A DNA stretch of 64,000 bases, taken from positions 930,001-994,000 of the forward strand of contig BLAL01000182.1 in assembly GCA_015698045.1 (NCBI GenBank), given 5' to 3'. The notes under the pieces are model-generated. The model made no database searches. It saw only the letters and a list, made by a program, of their open reading frames with translations, and was not told where the DNA came from. The translations under genes and the position numbers were made by a program. Positions 1 to 12,170 of this stretch are shown in pieces. How positions within the stretch are numbered: position 1 is the first letter of the stretch; every line of letters starts with the position of its first letter. This DNA is from Rhizophagus clarus (lineage: Eukaryota; Glomeromycota; Glomeromycetes; Glomerales; Glomeraceae).

Positions 1-757
1 TATTTTATATGTTATAAAAGTAATATTTAGTTTTAATAATTTTAACATGTTAAAATTATTTTAGTAATTTCAGTAATTTTGATATGTTAAAACTATTTTA
101 GTATTTCAGTATTTTAACATATTTAATTTTGATATTTCAATATTAGCCTACTGAATTTCAGCAAATAACTTTAATAATAATATAAAAGTGTACAAATTTA
201 ATATAGTTTTTTTTTTATTTAAAATAATAAAAGCATATATTAATATAATAATTTTATATAATCCAATATTTATTATAAAAGAATATGAGATGATATAGGA
301 GTAATTTTCTAGATAAAAAATCAGTTTTGAGTTTTAATAAATTGGTTATATATAACAAAATTTTCTGTATCTTATTATATAATTAATAAACTCACAAATT
401 ACATTATCTAGTAAAAAAAATATATATATATAATTATCACAAATTTAATTATTAATAAAAAAAAATAAAAGAATAATAAATAAAAAATGCATTTATAATA
501 TTAAATATTATATAATATGAAAATTATATTTTTATATAATTACAATAATTATATTAATTGTAAAAAAAAAAAATCAATTAATAATTAATTATAAAATTCA
601 AATATTAATAAAAAATTTAATTTTATTAATAATTATAAATTTTCAATACCAATATAAAATATATAAATTTTCAGGTAGTATAATTGCATTTTACATATAA
701 TAAAATTTTCAGATAGTATAATTGCATTTTACATATAATAAAAACTTATTAAACTAA
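1..757. other. AT-rich gene-poor stretch with a 38-bp tandem duplication
   Basis: I see no gene here; every frame is broken by stops and the base composition is extreme A+T. The only structure is a direct tandem duplication with period 38 at 667-704 and 705-742, both copies containing GTATAATTGCATTTTACAT and differing at one position. It lies just beyond the 3' end of the bromodomain gene. Confidence 0.7.
667..742. repeat. 38-bp tandem duplication, two copies
   Basis: Two head-to-tail copies of 38 bp, identical apart from one G/A difference (CAGGTAG versus CAGATAG). It is in the 3' flank of the bromodomain gene. A recent slippage or unequal-exchange duplication is the simplest explanation. 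Confidence 0.85.
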
Positions 758-2204
758 TTAACATTCATTATATGATATAGATTTCCATAAGATACGACGA
801 AAACCAATAGTTAAAATAATAAATCCTGAATTAATTGTAGTAATTTTTTCCTTTGAAATTATATCCTTCATATATAATTTTAAATGATTGATTTCATTTT
901 CTAATATTTCATTTATAGTTTTTGGTTCATTTATGGTTTTTGGCTTTTTTTCTTTAAATTCTTCAAATAAATATCTTTTTAATAAAGTTTCTTCATCTTC
1001 ATCATCTTCATCTTTAAACAAGTAAGATCTTTTTAATAAAATTTCTTCATTTTCTTTTTCCAGAATCTTATCTAAATTTTCCAAATCTTTTGCTTTATCT
1101 TCCAATTCCTCTTCAGTATATTTAACATTTTGATTTTTTATAAAACCAATTAATGAAATACATTTTAATCCTACAATAATTTTTTTATCATTTGATATAA
1201 AAATATCCGAACAACCAAAATTATTAGATTCTTCTTGATTATCATTCATTATTAAAGAAAGGTCTAGTCTACGATATTTTATCAATAAGAAGTTTTTAAC
1301 AACCGCTTGAAGAACAGACTCATTCGCAAAAAATAAAGAAGTTTGTGATTTTGGTAATAAAAATGTTCTTAAAATTTTTATAAAAGGTACAATATCACCT
1401 TTAGCAAGGTTTTCATATGCCGAAGCAATACGAAAAGCTTCATCAATAACATCTCTAAATATTGGATTATCCTTGTTTTGCTTGATGATTCGGATTTGTT
1501 TTGCCAGATGTTCTAATAAAATTATTTATTAATTAATATATATTAAAGAGTTAAACATATTACAAAAATAATAATTAAAAATAATATAATAACTTACCAT
1601 CAGCATCATTATCTCGTACTCTTTTCTTTTGTTTAGCTTGGGTTTGATTTTTTTCAGTTAATACTTCAGTTTTACTGGCAGTTTTACTGGCAGATGAATG
1701 TTTCACAGTTTTACTATCTTGTACTCTTCTTAAAACTTTCAATTCTTCAGTCATCATTTTATCCGTCCATATTTCACTAAAAACTGATTCCAATTCTTCA
1801 CCTAAATGATACATTTTACTTTCTCTATCATAGTAAGAATAACAATTGCGATATATGAGACGAATATCATTTTCAAACTCTTTCATGCTTGTATATTGGT
1901 CATTTTCTAATTTTGAATTCACAGTAAATAAATCCATCGGATGTTTTATAATCATATTATTCTTATTAGGCTTTTCAGTAAACTTATGTAATGGTTGAAT
2001 GTCGATCTTATTTTTAAGTTCATGAAGAACCTCACGAAGAATCTCATGACAGAAGTTAATAATAAGCTTCTTTTTCGAATGAGATGTAGTAGAAGTTGAT
2101 GACGTAGTAGCAGTAGGTGCAGATGAAGAAGCAATAGTTGATGCCGTAGTGGCAGTAGATGCAGATGTAGAAGTTGATGACGTAGCAGCAGTAGATGCGC
2201 TCAT
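758..2204 (-). CDS. atypical bromodomain protein (453 aa, 2 exons)
   Basis: Exons: 2204-1598 and 1512-758, joined by an intron with GTAAGT donor and TTATTAG acceptor; the frame is kept (phase 1). The protein starts with a low-complexity Ser/Thr/Ala tract (residues 1-43), then a bromodomain-like fold at about 45-150 with a recognisable IIKHPMDL segment in the ZA loop and the NCYSYY segment of the BC loop. Bromodomains bind acetyl-lysine on histones and other nuclear proteins. Here the usual acetyl-lysine-anchoring Asn of the Y-N pair is Tyr125, and the WPF shelf is replaced by QPLHKF, so canonical binding is doubtful. The part after about 160 is Lys- and Glu-rich and not recognised; it has no ET domain I can see. 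A stand-alone reader or a decaying family member are both possible. The gene model is firm, the binding function is not. Confidence 0.8.
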
Positions 2205-4974
2205 ATTGATTGATTAATTTTTTTAACGGTTGGTAAATATATTAAGATAATAAGATAAATTGGTATCTATGATAACGGTTGGGGAAGGGTCTTAAATAAG
2301 AAAAATCTCTTGTAGATAGTATGACTTGGACTGACATACTGAGATATCAAAATGAAACACACAAAACATTAAACAACGTTTATACAACCGAATGTATTCT
2401 ATGTCACGTTGACACATTGACAAGACCGACAAAAACTGAATCAAGTTTAATTTTTCACACACAAGAAGCTAAGGAGATGTGTAGCAAATGACTCAAATTG
2501 ACCAATTTGACACGAAAAAAAAATGGAAAGCTGTGAGAATCGATTAAAAAGATGAAACATGTGAAACAATGTGAAACTTGTTGACGAACCATAATGTACG
2601 TACACGTAGGAATATGTATGTTTGACGAAGGATGTATGTAAAATGTGTGAAAGTTCTATTTTGTTAAACGTCACGACGTCACGTTGTCACGATTCAATTG
2701 TCAAGTATTCATCGGACTAACTACAGCTCCATCAGACTTTTAACCATAAACTGTTTAATTTTAAGAGCGAAGATTTTTTAATTATCAGGTTGAAAAAATA
2801 ATATACTAAAGGTATCGCACAACGAGAAATGTAAACTCGCTTTAGTAAACGAGCTTAGCTTATTCAATGAAGTCACGGGTAGTTTATCGGATTTAAGCTT
2901 AATTTCGCTTCAAAAAAAAAAGATTAAACGCGCAAATGACTTTATAAATCACGAACTAAGTTCCGGACCTGTCTAAGAAAATTTACCCAGTACCGAACGT
3001 TTCTTTACATGTATAGTACAATACGTGCAAGACGTGTCATGTAACAAGTTAGTTAAAAAAAGGTAACTTTTTTGGCTCAAATTCACGTAAACATAACCTA
3101 AAACTTCTCAGTTCACGTTCATAGTTATTTTTAGCAAAAATTTGGGCCAACATTACTTATTATTATTAACAATCTAATCGAACAATTGATTTACGCGTTT
3201 TTTTTTAATCAGTATGATGATGTAATATTGTAGATTTACTTAGCCCGATTTTAAATTTCAGGTTCAATTTCCTGATAAACAATTCCTTTTTAATATAAAT
3301 AATACAAAATGTCTCTTAAAAGATTAGAAATTGTTCCTTTCGACAGACTGATTTTATACAATTTCTTTTTTTTTAAGGGAATTTTTTTTTTTTTAAAAAA
3401 AAAAAAAATGATATCATTATTATTAAGCTTTTTGACTTTTTTTGGAATGGTTTATTTAAACAAAGAGTTCTTTTTTGATCAAATTGATCACAAGACAAGG
3501 CTTTTTTTTCGATTTAGGAAAAAAAAAGGGAAATTAACAAGTAAAAAGGCAAATTGAACATTACATATATGAGATTAAATATGGTATGAATATTCATAGG
3601 TTACGAGATTTTGTTTGTTAAACGGGGTCGAAGATCTAGTAAAAAAACAAATTCCCGAATCTCGATTGAACAGGTTTAACCAAATGGAGGTTTATTGATA
3701 CATTATTATTATCCAAAGAAATAAAATATTCTCCCACGATAATTTAACTTTTTTTTGGAAAAAAAAAAAAAAGAAAAAGAAAAAAAAAAAGGAAAAATAA
3801 AAATGGGGAAATAGAAAACGGATAAAACGGATAATTAATTTGTAAAATAAAAGTTTAAAACCTTGAGTTGTTTTAACGAATAAAATCAATGAAATAGAAT
3901 TAGGAAATTATTCATGTGAAACTATGAGGGGTTTTATTTTTTTAGTTTAAAAAAAAAAATGAAAAAGTTCGTGTTACATAGCCACAATTTTTTTTAAAGT
4001 GGCAATGAATGACCAAAATTAGGATTCAAATTCCGATTACTGAATGAGTAATAGACTAATTACAATAATAAATTAAGTATTAAAAATTTAGATAACAGAT
4101 AAAAAATTGTATTAGCGAAATGATTTGTAATTATATGACGTTGTGTTATAAATAATGAGTCATTTGATCAAAAATTGTGTTGTATAACCCAAAATTGATT
4201 AAGATGATGATTCACACTACGAATTACCAATTATATCATCTATATTTTTTGTTTCCTATAATTGTCGGATTGATAAAAATTTTTTTTCAAGTCTTATATA
4301 TATATTATATATTTTTTTTTCTTGATAAACAAAAAAAAAAAATTACATTGTTGATTTTTTTGATCGACGGAATCATCGGGAACGCGCCACAAAGAAAAAC
4401 GCCACCTTTTAAAACAAAGTTTTTTGAGTTTTTTTTCTGTAGTTTATTCGTCATTTTTTATTTCTTCTTTTTCTTTTAAATTAAGTAATATAATAATTAA
4501 ATTATTACCGTGATCGTTGTTTTAAGTTACAAATGCATGAATGAAACTTTACTCAATATTCCTTTTTTGACTTCATTATGCGTGTAACTATTTAAAAAAA
4601 AAAATAACTTTTCAAAATAAAAATAAAAAAATTTTGTTCTTTTTAAAAAAAAAAAAAAAAAAAAATTAGGGAACTTTCTTTCTAGGTATTTATCTAACCA
4701 TCTCTATAAATATATACACATTTTTTTTTTATTTCCCTTCGTATTTTCCTTCAAAAAAAAAAGAAAGAAAAAAATCTCGTGAATATTTACGTCATTTTTG
4801 ATATTTTTGATAAAAAAAGAAAGGGTTTAACACTTACTGGGTTAAGTTGTTAAATTCTTTTAATGTAATAAAAAAATATATAAATAAACAAAATAAAATG
4901 ACAAATAATACAAGTTTTTGAAAAAAAGATCTATAAAAAAAAAAAAAAAAAAAATAGTATATATATATATAAAA
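2205..4974. other. intergenic region between divergent bromodomain and BTB genes
   Basis: About 2.8 kb with no supported gene. Several open frames of 60-100 codons exist but they are made of Phe/Lys homopolymer runs from poly(T)/poly(A) tracts and show no family similarity. TATAAATA at 4704-4711 could serve the downstream BTB gene. Composition between 2,250 and 3,300 is less AT-rich than further on, consistent with a promoter region. Confidence 0.6.
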
Positions 4975-6486
4975 ATGTCAACATCACTTTCAAGATCAAG
5001 TTCAATTTATTCCACACCTCCTCAAACACCTTCGTCTGGAACTCCTCCTCCTTTCATAATGTGTACCGATTTTTTACCAAACCTTTCAAAAGATTTATCA
5101 TTATTACTCTCGGAAAACGAAGATTATAATATGATAATCAACGTTGGAGAACAACCAAACGTTAAACAATTTAAAGTACATTCTATAATACTTCGAGTAC
5201 GTTCCTCATATTTTAGAGCTGCTTTATCATCTGAATGGACCAAAGTTGAGAATAATTATATTACTTTTAATAAACCAAATATTAATCCAAAAATATTTGA
5301 AATTATTTTAACTTATATTTATACTGGTACTATAATATTGGATGAAAGTATTAGTTCCGATACTATGTCTATCTTAGAAGTGATGATTGCTGCTGATGAA
5401 TTATGTTTACAAGAATTGATCGATTACGCTCAAGATTATCTTTTACTTTATAAACCTGGTTGGATACAACGTAATTTTTCAACTACTCATAAAATCGCTT
5501 TAGAACATTCAAATACTTTTATTAAATTATTGGATTATTGTAATGAAATAATATTAAATGATCCTGAATTGGTATTTTGTTCCGAAGATTTTAATTCTAT
5601 TGATGAAAATACTTTAGTCTCTTTATTAAAGAGAGATGATTTATTAAAAGATGAAGTTGTACTTTGGAATCATTTAATCAAATGGGGTATCACTAGTTCT
5701 GGAATAACAAAGGTTTTACCTAATTGGTCTAGTAAAGAATATGAGATCTTATCTGAAAAAATTGAAAAATCCGTTCCTCTTATTAGATTCTTACATATTT
5801 CAAGTGGTGATTTTTATAAAAGGGTTAAACCTTTTGCTCAATGTTTACCTCCTGATTTATTTGAAGATATTTTACAATATCATCTTGTACCAGGTCATCA
5901 ACCTTCCTCTGATTTGATACAACCTAAAAGGGCTACTATTGATTCCGTTATTATTGAAAGAAAACATGCCGCTTTATTAGCAAGTTGGATTGATGGTAAA
6001 GATGAATCAATTCGGGATTGTTTGGATAATCCTTATGAATTTAAATTGTTACTTAGAGGAAGTAGGGATGGTTTCACTGGTGCTGATTTTCATCAAAAAT
6101 GTGATTCGAAATCTGCTACCATTACTATTATGAAGATTTCTAATACTTGTGAAATAATTGGTGGTTTCACTCCTCTTAATTGGTCTTCAAGAAATGATTG
6201 GGGTTTCACTCATGAATCTTTTATTTTTCATCTTGGTGAGAAAAATATTGTTAGTAGAGTTATAGATCCTACTAAAGCCATTAATTATTACGAAAATTAT
6301 GGTCCTTCTTTTGGTAGAAATGATTTAAAAATGTCGGGTAATTTCAAATCGGAATTAAAATGTTGTTGTAAACAAGGTGATTATGAATATCCTATTAGAA
6401 ATGATACAAGTAGTTTTAGTATTGATGAATATGAAGTATTTCAAATCATACCGAGGAGACCAAATTTAATGAATTTGATTGTATAA
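4975..6486 (+). CDS. BTB-BACK-TLDc domain protein (503 aa)
   Basis: Intronless gene. I start it at the ATG at 4975, which follows an AT-rich leader; no earlier in-frame ATG exists. Residues about 50-125 form a BTB/POZ domain (core FKVHSIILRVRSSYFRAAL), used for dimerisation and for recruiting cullin-3. A BACK-like helical region follows at about 150-290. Residues about 322-500 are a TLDc domain, with LLLRGSRDGF near its start, the central GGFTPLNW motif and the SFGRNDLKM segment near the end. TLDc domains occur in oxidation-resistance proteins and in V-ATPase regulators. BTB-TLDc proteins form a very large family in Glomeromycotina, and this is a typical full-length member. A role as a substrate adaptor for a cullin-3 ubiquitin ligase is inference; the substrate is unknown. 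Confidence 0.92.
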   Translation: MSTSLSRSSSIYSTPPQTPSSGTPPPFIMCTDFLPNLSKDLSLLLSENEDYNMIINVGEQPNVKQFKVHSIILRVRSSYFRAALSSEWTKVENNYITFNKPNINPKIFEIILTYIYTGTIILDESISSDTMSILEVMIAADELCLQELIDYAQDYLLLYKPGWIQRNFSTTHKIALEHSNTFIKLLDYCNEIILNDPELVFCSEDFNSIDENTLVSLLKRDDLLKDEVVLWNHLIKWGITSSGITKVLPNWSSKEYEILSEKIEKSVPLIRFLHISSGDFYKRVKPFAQCLPPDLFEDILQYHLVPGHQPSSDLIQPKRATIDSVIIERKHAALLASWIDGKDESIRDCLDNPYEFKLLLRGSRDGFTGADFHQKCDSKSATITIMKISNTCEIIGGFTPLNWSSRNDWGFTHESFIFHLGEKNIVSRVIDPTKAINYYENYGPSFGRNDLKMSGNFKSELKCCCKQGDYEYPIRNDTSSFSIDEYEVFQIIPRRPNLMNLIV

Positions 6487-8814
6487 AAAAAAAAAGTAAT
6501 ATTTTAGTTTAGTAGTATTTTTTTTAGTAGTAATTTTTTTTTTTTTTTTTTTGTACTAGACAAAATTATTTTAGATAATAATAATAATAATAATAATAAA
6601 TAGAACATTTCTTTCTTTTTTTTCAATTTTAATATAATATTATTTTTGGATTCGAATAATCATGTATTAAAGCAATAAAAGAAGCATTTTTTGAAAAAAA
6701 AAAAATGTGTGCCAATCCTTTTATTCATTGATTGAGTTGTTGTTGTAATCGATCATAATATTTCATCATTATTGCATTATTTAACCTACTTCGGTTAAAA
6801 GCGTTTAATTATATGATAAAATCTTTACATAATATAAATTCATTTTACAAGTAAACTTTCTTCACTGCGGATTTACATCTCGTTTTTATGGTATAAAGGC
6901 GTATTATGCGCGTATTATGCGCGTATTAGAAAATTATGACGATAAATTAAATTATTGTGTTTTGTTTAATGACATAATGAAAAAAATTACGGAAAATTGT
7001 ATGAACGGTTAAAAGAATTACGTGCTTATTATGTACACTGATTTGGCAATGGCATTTGGCCAATTTGGTATAATGTTTTAATTTTACGGTCTTTTTGTGT
7101 GAGATCAGGATTATGTAACGTTGGAAATGAGACAAACCCGCTAAAGAATTTATCAGTATTTGATAATTTTAGAATGATAAGCGTTCGTATACACTATACA
7201 GTATATGCCCATAACATGATGATGGAGTACAAATTGTTTCCTTATTATTTAATGAAATCGACTACCCTGTAAAGGAATCCCGATTTTTGACTTGCTATTT
7301 TTAACCGAATTGTTATGAATTCAATGAATTAATAAAATTATATAATAAAAAAGCTAAGCAAATATATTATCTATAGATACCATTATTTAGAATTTTATAA
7401 TATTATGTAAAATATTGTAATAATTATTTTAAGTAAACTAAACTTCTGAAAATGCTTATTAAATATTTAAATTCTTAATTTTAATAATAAAGAATCTTTT
7501 TTTTTTTTTACTTATTTAAATGATATAATAATATAATATAAAAGATTCCAATTTATTTATTTGCTTCTAATATAATATAGGAACCACTGTAATAAAAGTA
7601 GTATAAAAATAAAAAATGTATTATTTATAACTAAAAAGAAATTATAAAAAATAATATATATATTAATTAATTTATAATATAATTAATTAGTAAAATTTAA
7701 AAAAAAAAAAAATATTAAAATTAATTTTTTTTAAAAACAAAAAAATATATAAAAATTTTAATATAAAAACAATTTAAAATTAAAAAATTAATTAGAAGAT
7801 TTATATATTATATAATTTTAAATTACTATATAATTAATCCTTTCTTTTTCTAATAAATTATAATAATATTCTAAATAATTACTATATTAAAATCATATAA
7901 AATTTTTTAAACTTTTATTATTACCATTCTAAATTTAATTTAAAAGTTATAGGTATAAGTCAAAACTTTAATAAAAGAATTGCTTTACTATTATTTATAT
8001 AATATTGTAAAAATTTAATATAATTCTATTTATATTATAATTATATATATAATTGATTATTTAATATGATTATTAAAAAAAAAAATAATTTAGTATTTTA
8101 TTTTTTATATATTTCTATATATAATAATAGTAAAAAAATGTATATTTTTTTGATCAAATTTACTTGTATAATAAGTTTTATTTCAAATTTTAATTAGTAT
8201 TCTTTTTAAATTAAACATTTTTTTTCTATCTTTTATTAAACTGTAAAGGTTAAATTAATTTTAAAAATTTTAGAATTTTTAAAATATTTTAAGATTTTGT
8301 GATTATAAAAAAAATGAAATTTAGTTTGTTAAATTCCTTTTATTTAATATATATAAAGAAAGAATTAAATAGTTGAGACTTTTGTATTAGTCTATATATA
8401 GTAATATCGATTATTAATTGAATTTTAATGGTTATAATTATACTTTTAAACAAGTAGGTATAATAACCAAATTTTTATTAATATATGTAATATTATAATA
8501 ATGTTTTAATAAAATTACATATTTTCATAAAAATAAAAAAAAAATTATATAATTTATAAATATTATAATTTAATTGGTTATTAAATTTAATAAAAAAAAA
8601 AAGAATATAAATTTATAAAAAATAAATATTATATAATATATGAGATAAATATTATAAAAAGAAAATCAAATTGAAATTTTTTTTTAAAAAAAAATTTTTA
8701 AATAAAATAAATTCAAGTTTGATCATCTAATTTAGAATATTTATTATTTAAAAACAATTTTTTTAATTATTTAGTTTTTTTTTCTAGCATTTATTTTTTT
8801 TAATAATTATTAAA

Positions 8815-8901
8815 ATTTATTATATAAATATTAAATTTAATTTTAGGTAAAATTAAGATTTATTATATAAATATTAAATTTAATTTTAAGTAAAATTAAG
8901 A
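8815..8901. repeat. 43-bp tandem duplication
   Basis: Two adjacent near-identical copies with period 43, each containing TTATATAAATATTAAATTT and ending in GTAAAATTAAG. The second copy runs directly into the coding relic that follows. Confidence 0.75.
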
Positions 8902-9147
8902 TTTACTGTATATAGTAAGCTTAGCTAGAATTTTGTCATGAATCCACTTTGCAGGTATGTCATATATAAATATTTCCCTTAGATTATTTCTTCAGTCCTC
9001 AGAAATATGAAAATCTGTGTATATCTTTTCAACAGCCTTTGCCGGAACCTTGTTCTTTTTTAATTTAGGGGTAGTAGTACTACTGGAAGGAACCAGTCCT
9101 AATGAGAAAGAATATAGCTGATCCTGTATCTGCATATCATCAAAGTA
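8900..9147 (-). pseudogene. relic of a repeated protein-coding element, one in-frame stop
   Basis: A higher-GC island inside very AT-rich DNA. Read on the minus strand, one frame is open across the whole island except for a single TGA at 8994-8992. Before the stop it reads as a hydrophilic segment containing LVPSSSTTTPKLKKNK and KAVEKIYTDF; after it, IYDIPAKWIHDKILAKL. This resembles a protein segment I remember as widely repeated in Rhizophagus genomes, probably the first open frame of a retroelement, but I cannot confirm that here. Both ends fade into AT-rich DNA, so only an internal fragment survives. Confidence 0.45.
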
Positions 9148-9655
9148 TTATATGATACTTTTTGGTAAACTTTTAAAATTTAATAAAATCAATTTAAATT
9201 GATAAAACTTTTAAAATTTGGTTAAATTTTTAAAATTTAGTAAAATATTCAAAATTTAATAAAATTAAAAAAGCTATATATTAAACTTTAATTAACTATA
9301 ATTATTTTTTATATTTAAGTATAAAAGCTAATAATTAATTAAATATTTTATTTTTAATTACAAATAATTTATTAGATTAAAAATATACAGTTTTTTTTTT
9401 TAAATACTAACTTTTTACTTATTGTAATAAGTTTAAATATTATATATATTAAATATTTTTTTTTTTTATATATATATATATAATATATATATATTTTATA
9501 TAAAATTTATTATCATTACTATTAAAAAAAAAAAAATAAAAAATAGATTACTTTAAATATAAAAAAATATAATACATTTATATTTTATTTTTTGTTTTAA
9601 TTTGTTTTAATTTTTTGTTAATTTATTCAAATATATAAAAAATCAGATTATATAA

Positions 9656-9830
9656 GGGCAGTAACATATATTAACTAATATTTTAAGGAGTAAGAAGATA
9701 AGCAAAAAATCTTAGATTACACAATTTTTAAAAAATATAATTAATTACATATGATCAAGATATCTTACTTAAGAGTGAGGGAGATAAGCATCTATAGTAA
9801 AAAAATATTAGCTAATATATATCACTGCTC
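9656..9830. mobile_element. MITE-like inverted-repeat element, about 175 bp, TAA flanks
   Basis: The left end starts GGGCAGTAACATATATTAAC and the right end, read in reverse complement, starts GAGCAGTGATATATATTAGC. The inverted similarity extends about 28 bp with few mismatches. Each end abuts TAA, consistent with a 3-bp target duplication of the TWA type used by PIF/Harbinger transposases. There is no coding capacity. Family assignment rests only on flank length and the GG start. Confidence 0.5.
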
Positions 9831-10514
9831 TAACTTAATTATTTTAATCAATAATAAATATAATATATAATTTATTTTTATTTTTATATAATAAATAACA
9901 AACAATTATTATAAATAAAAATAATATAAAATATCAAAGATAAAACATTTAATAATAAAATATTTGTTTATTTTTATTTTTTTTTTTTTATCTATAAATT
10001 TAGAAGTTATATTAGTAAATTTAATATATTTAAAACTTTGTTAAATTAATTAGAAAAATTTTGTTTAGTTTCATAAATTTTAAAAGTTTAAGTAAATTTT
10101 ATTAGTTTTTACTAATTTTAAAATAATTTTACCTTTTCTAAATTTCAATTTTAAAATTTTATCAATTAACAATAAGGATTTTGTTTTTTTTGCAATTGTG
10201 ATATATCACACCCTAAATATTTTGAGCAAAATTATGGTAATGTCAGATAAAATTAAATATGTGATATTTAACTAGGAGTATAAAAAATAGATTTTTTATA
10301 ACTGAAAAAATTCTAAGTTTTCAGAATATAACATATAAAAAAATGAAAAAAAGAGGGGTATGATACAGATGACAAATAAAAAATGATTAAACTCTAAAAA
10401 TAAAATATTAATTAAATTACAAATATTATTTGTTGATTGTGTATTTAATTTTTTTTTATTAATTTAATTTTTTTCTCTTTTATTTAATTTGTATCTTTTT
10501 AAATTATAAAATAT

Positions 10515-10545
<31 letters not shown>

Positions 10546-10559
10546 GATTATTTAAAAAA

Positions 10560-12170
10560 AAAATTTTTATTTTTATTTTTATTTTTATTAAAACAAAAGA
10601 ATCTATAATAAATAATCAAAAATTGAATAGATAAAAATAATACATTCGTAATAAATGTGAGCGGTGAGGTTTAGTCAAACTAATGATAAATCAAAAGATC
10701 TAATCTAAAAGGTAATCGTAATTTTCTGAGTTATAAGTAACTATGAAAAGCTACAAACAACTTTACCCTATAAGATACTAAATATTACTCCTTCTAAAGT
10801 ATCAATAACTAAACATTTACAACCCATTACCAACTAAAAGAAAAACTAATAAAGTAAGTTATTTGATTAACTCACATTAGAAACATAATATTCAAGACTA
10901 TTTATTGCATAATAAATAAATTATCTTAAACCTTTACAAAAATGTTTACAACTATTAAAATCTATTATGTGATAGTGTTAATACAGATCAATGCCTTAGA
11001 AATGTTTTTTTATCTGAGAATTGAGAAGTAATTCCTATATCATTTTTCCAAATTGTTAAAGCCTAACATTATGGAATTTAAATATGATTTTTAGTAAAAG
11101 TAATATTTATGATATTAATCTTATTTAATAATTCACAAAAGAAAGAAAAAAGTAAATGTGAAAGTAAAAATAAAATTAAAGACTGAGAAATAAAACCCTA
11201 TAAAAAATCTATAAATGTAAAATGAAAAACATTTCAATTAAATCCCATATATCTAAGTTCTAGATTAACAATACAAAGACAACAATATTTGAATGGAAAT
11301 TAAGGTAAGAATGAATATAAAAAATCATAGAGTTCAAATAAAAATGGGTAATAAATATGACTTCTGAATAAGTTCAAATATAAGGGATGGTTTTAGAGAA
11401 ATCATTACAAAGAAAACAATTAGAATTACCATAAATATGAAAACAATATTTTTTGGTGTATTCAAGAGTTAGTAATTTATCAAGGAGGAATTTTAGTTTA
11501 AAAGTTTTAAAATTTAATTCTTCAAATAAAGTAACTAAGGATGAAATATTATTAGAATTAAAATGAAAACAAAAAATTGTTCATTTCAATTGAAAATTTT
11601 TAAGTACAAAATTTAGCAAAATGATTAAGATTAATAGTTGTAAACTTATTTCTATAGGAATATTATTCCAACAAAAAAAAAAAGATAAATGCAGAAGAGA
11701 AGTTTTCTTAAAATTTAAAAAATGGGATAAGGAATCAAAATGGATGTTTTTAATTAAACAATCAACTACATTATTGTAGTAATTATTAGAATATGCAGGA
11801 ACTTTGACTAGAGTAATTGAAATAGAACAGTCCAATATATAATGAAAAATATAATTCCAAATTAATGAAAAGAATGAAATTTTAAAAGACTTCGAAGTTA
11901 TTAAATAGTAAAGATTATTAAGAAAAAGTTGTAATAAAAAAATAACAGATTAAGAATTTGTATAAATAGTTATGTTAGAAGATTTAAGAGAAATAAGTAA
12001 AACAAGTAAAATAGCGAAGAATTCTGCATGAAAAGTAGAAGGCCAATACTGTAGAGAAGCAGTAAATTGAACATAAGGAGTGTTTTAATATATTTATATA
12101 AAGCCCGCTGACATAGAAATATCAAATAAATTAGGATTAATCAATGAACCATCTGTATAAAAGTGTAGGA
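10560..12170 (-). mobile_element. decayed non-LTR retrotransposon 3' end with RNase H domain
   Basis: Read on the minus strand from about 12,165, one frame keeps the order of a type-I RNase H domain despite stop codons: FYTDGS at about 12,160 (first catalytic Asp), FHAEFFAI at about 12,030 (Glu), IYTNS followed by a stop at about 11,960 where family members have TDSQ, and VKVPAYSNNYYNN at about 11,790 where KAHSGD-like sequence is expected. A CxxC-bearing segment follows near 11,430, as in the zinc-finger tail of such elements. The 3' side runs to a tail of repeated TTTTTA (minus: AATAAAA units) at about 10,563-10,590, typical of LINE 3' ends. The reverse transcriptase part is missing, so the copy is 5'-truncated. 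No active product is possible. Confidence 0.7.

Larger units (their letters stand above)
6487..10559. other. AT-rich desert with mobile-element debris
   Basis: Four kilobases without a living gene. The proximal 800 bp is moderately AT-rich; from 7,300 onward A+T is extreme and made of short A and T runs. Identifiable items are a 43-bp tandem duplication (8815-8901), a higher-GC coding relic (8900-9147) and a small inverted-repeat element (9656-9830). A stretch at about 10,190-10,340 contains the palindrome TGTGATATATCACA and may be another relic, but I could not define its ends. Confidence 0.6.

Noticed and set aside
3309..4479. Several 65-100 codon frames between the bromodomain and BTB genes.
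   Set aside because: They consist mostly of Lys and Phe from poly(A)/poly(T), lack splice or start context and resemble nothing known.
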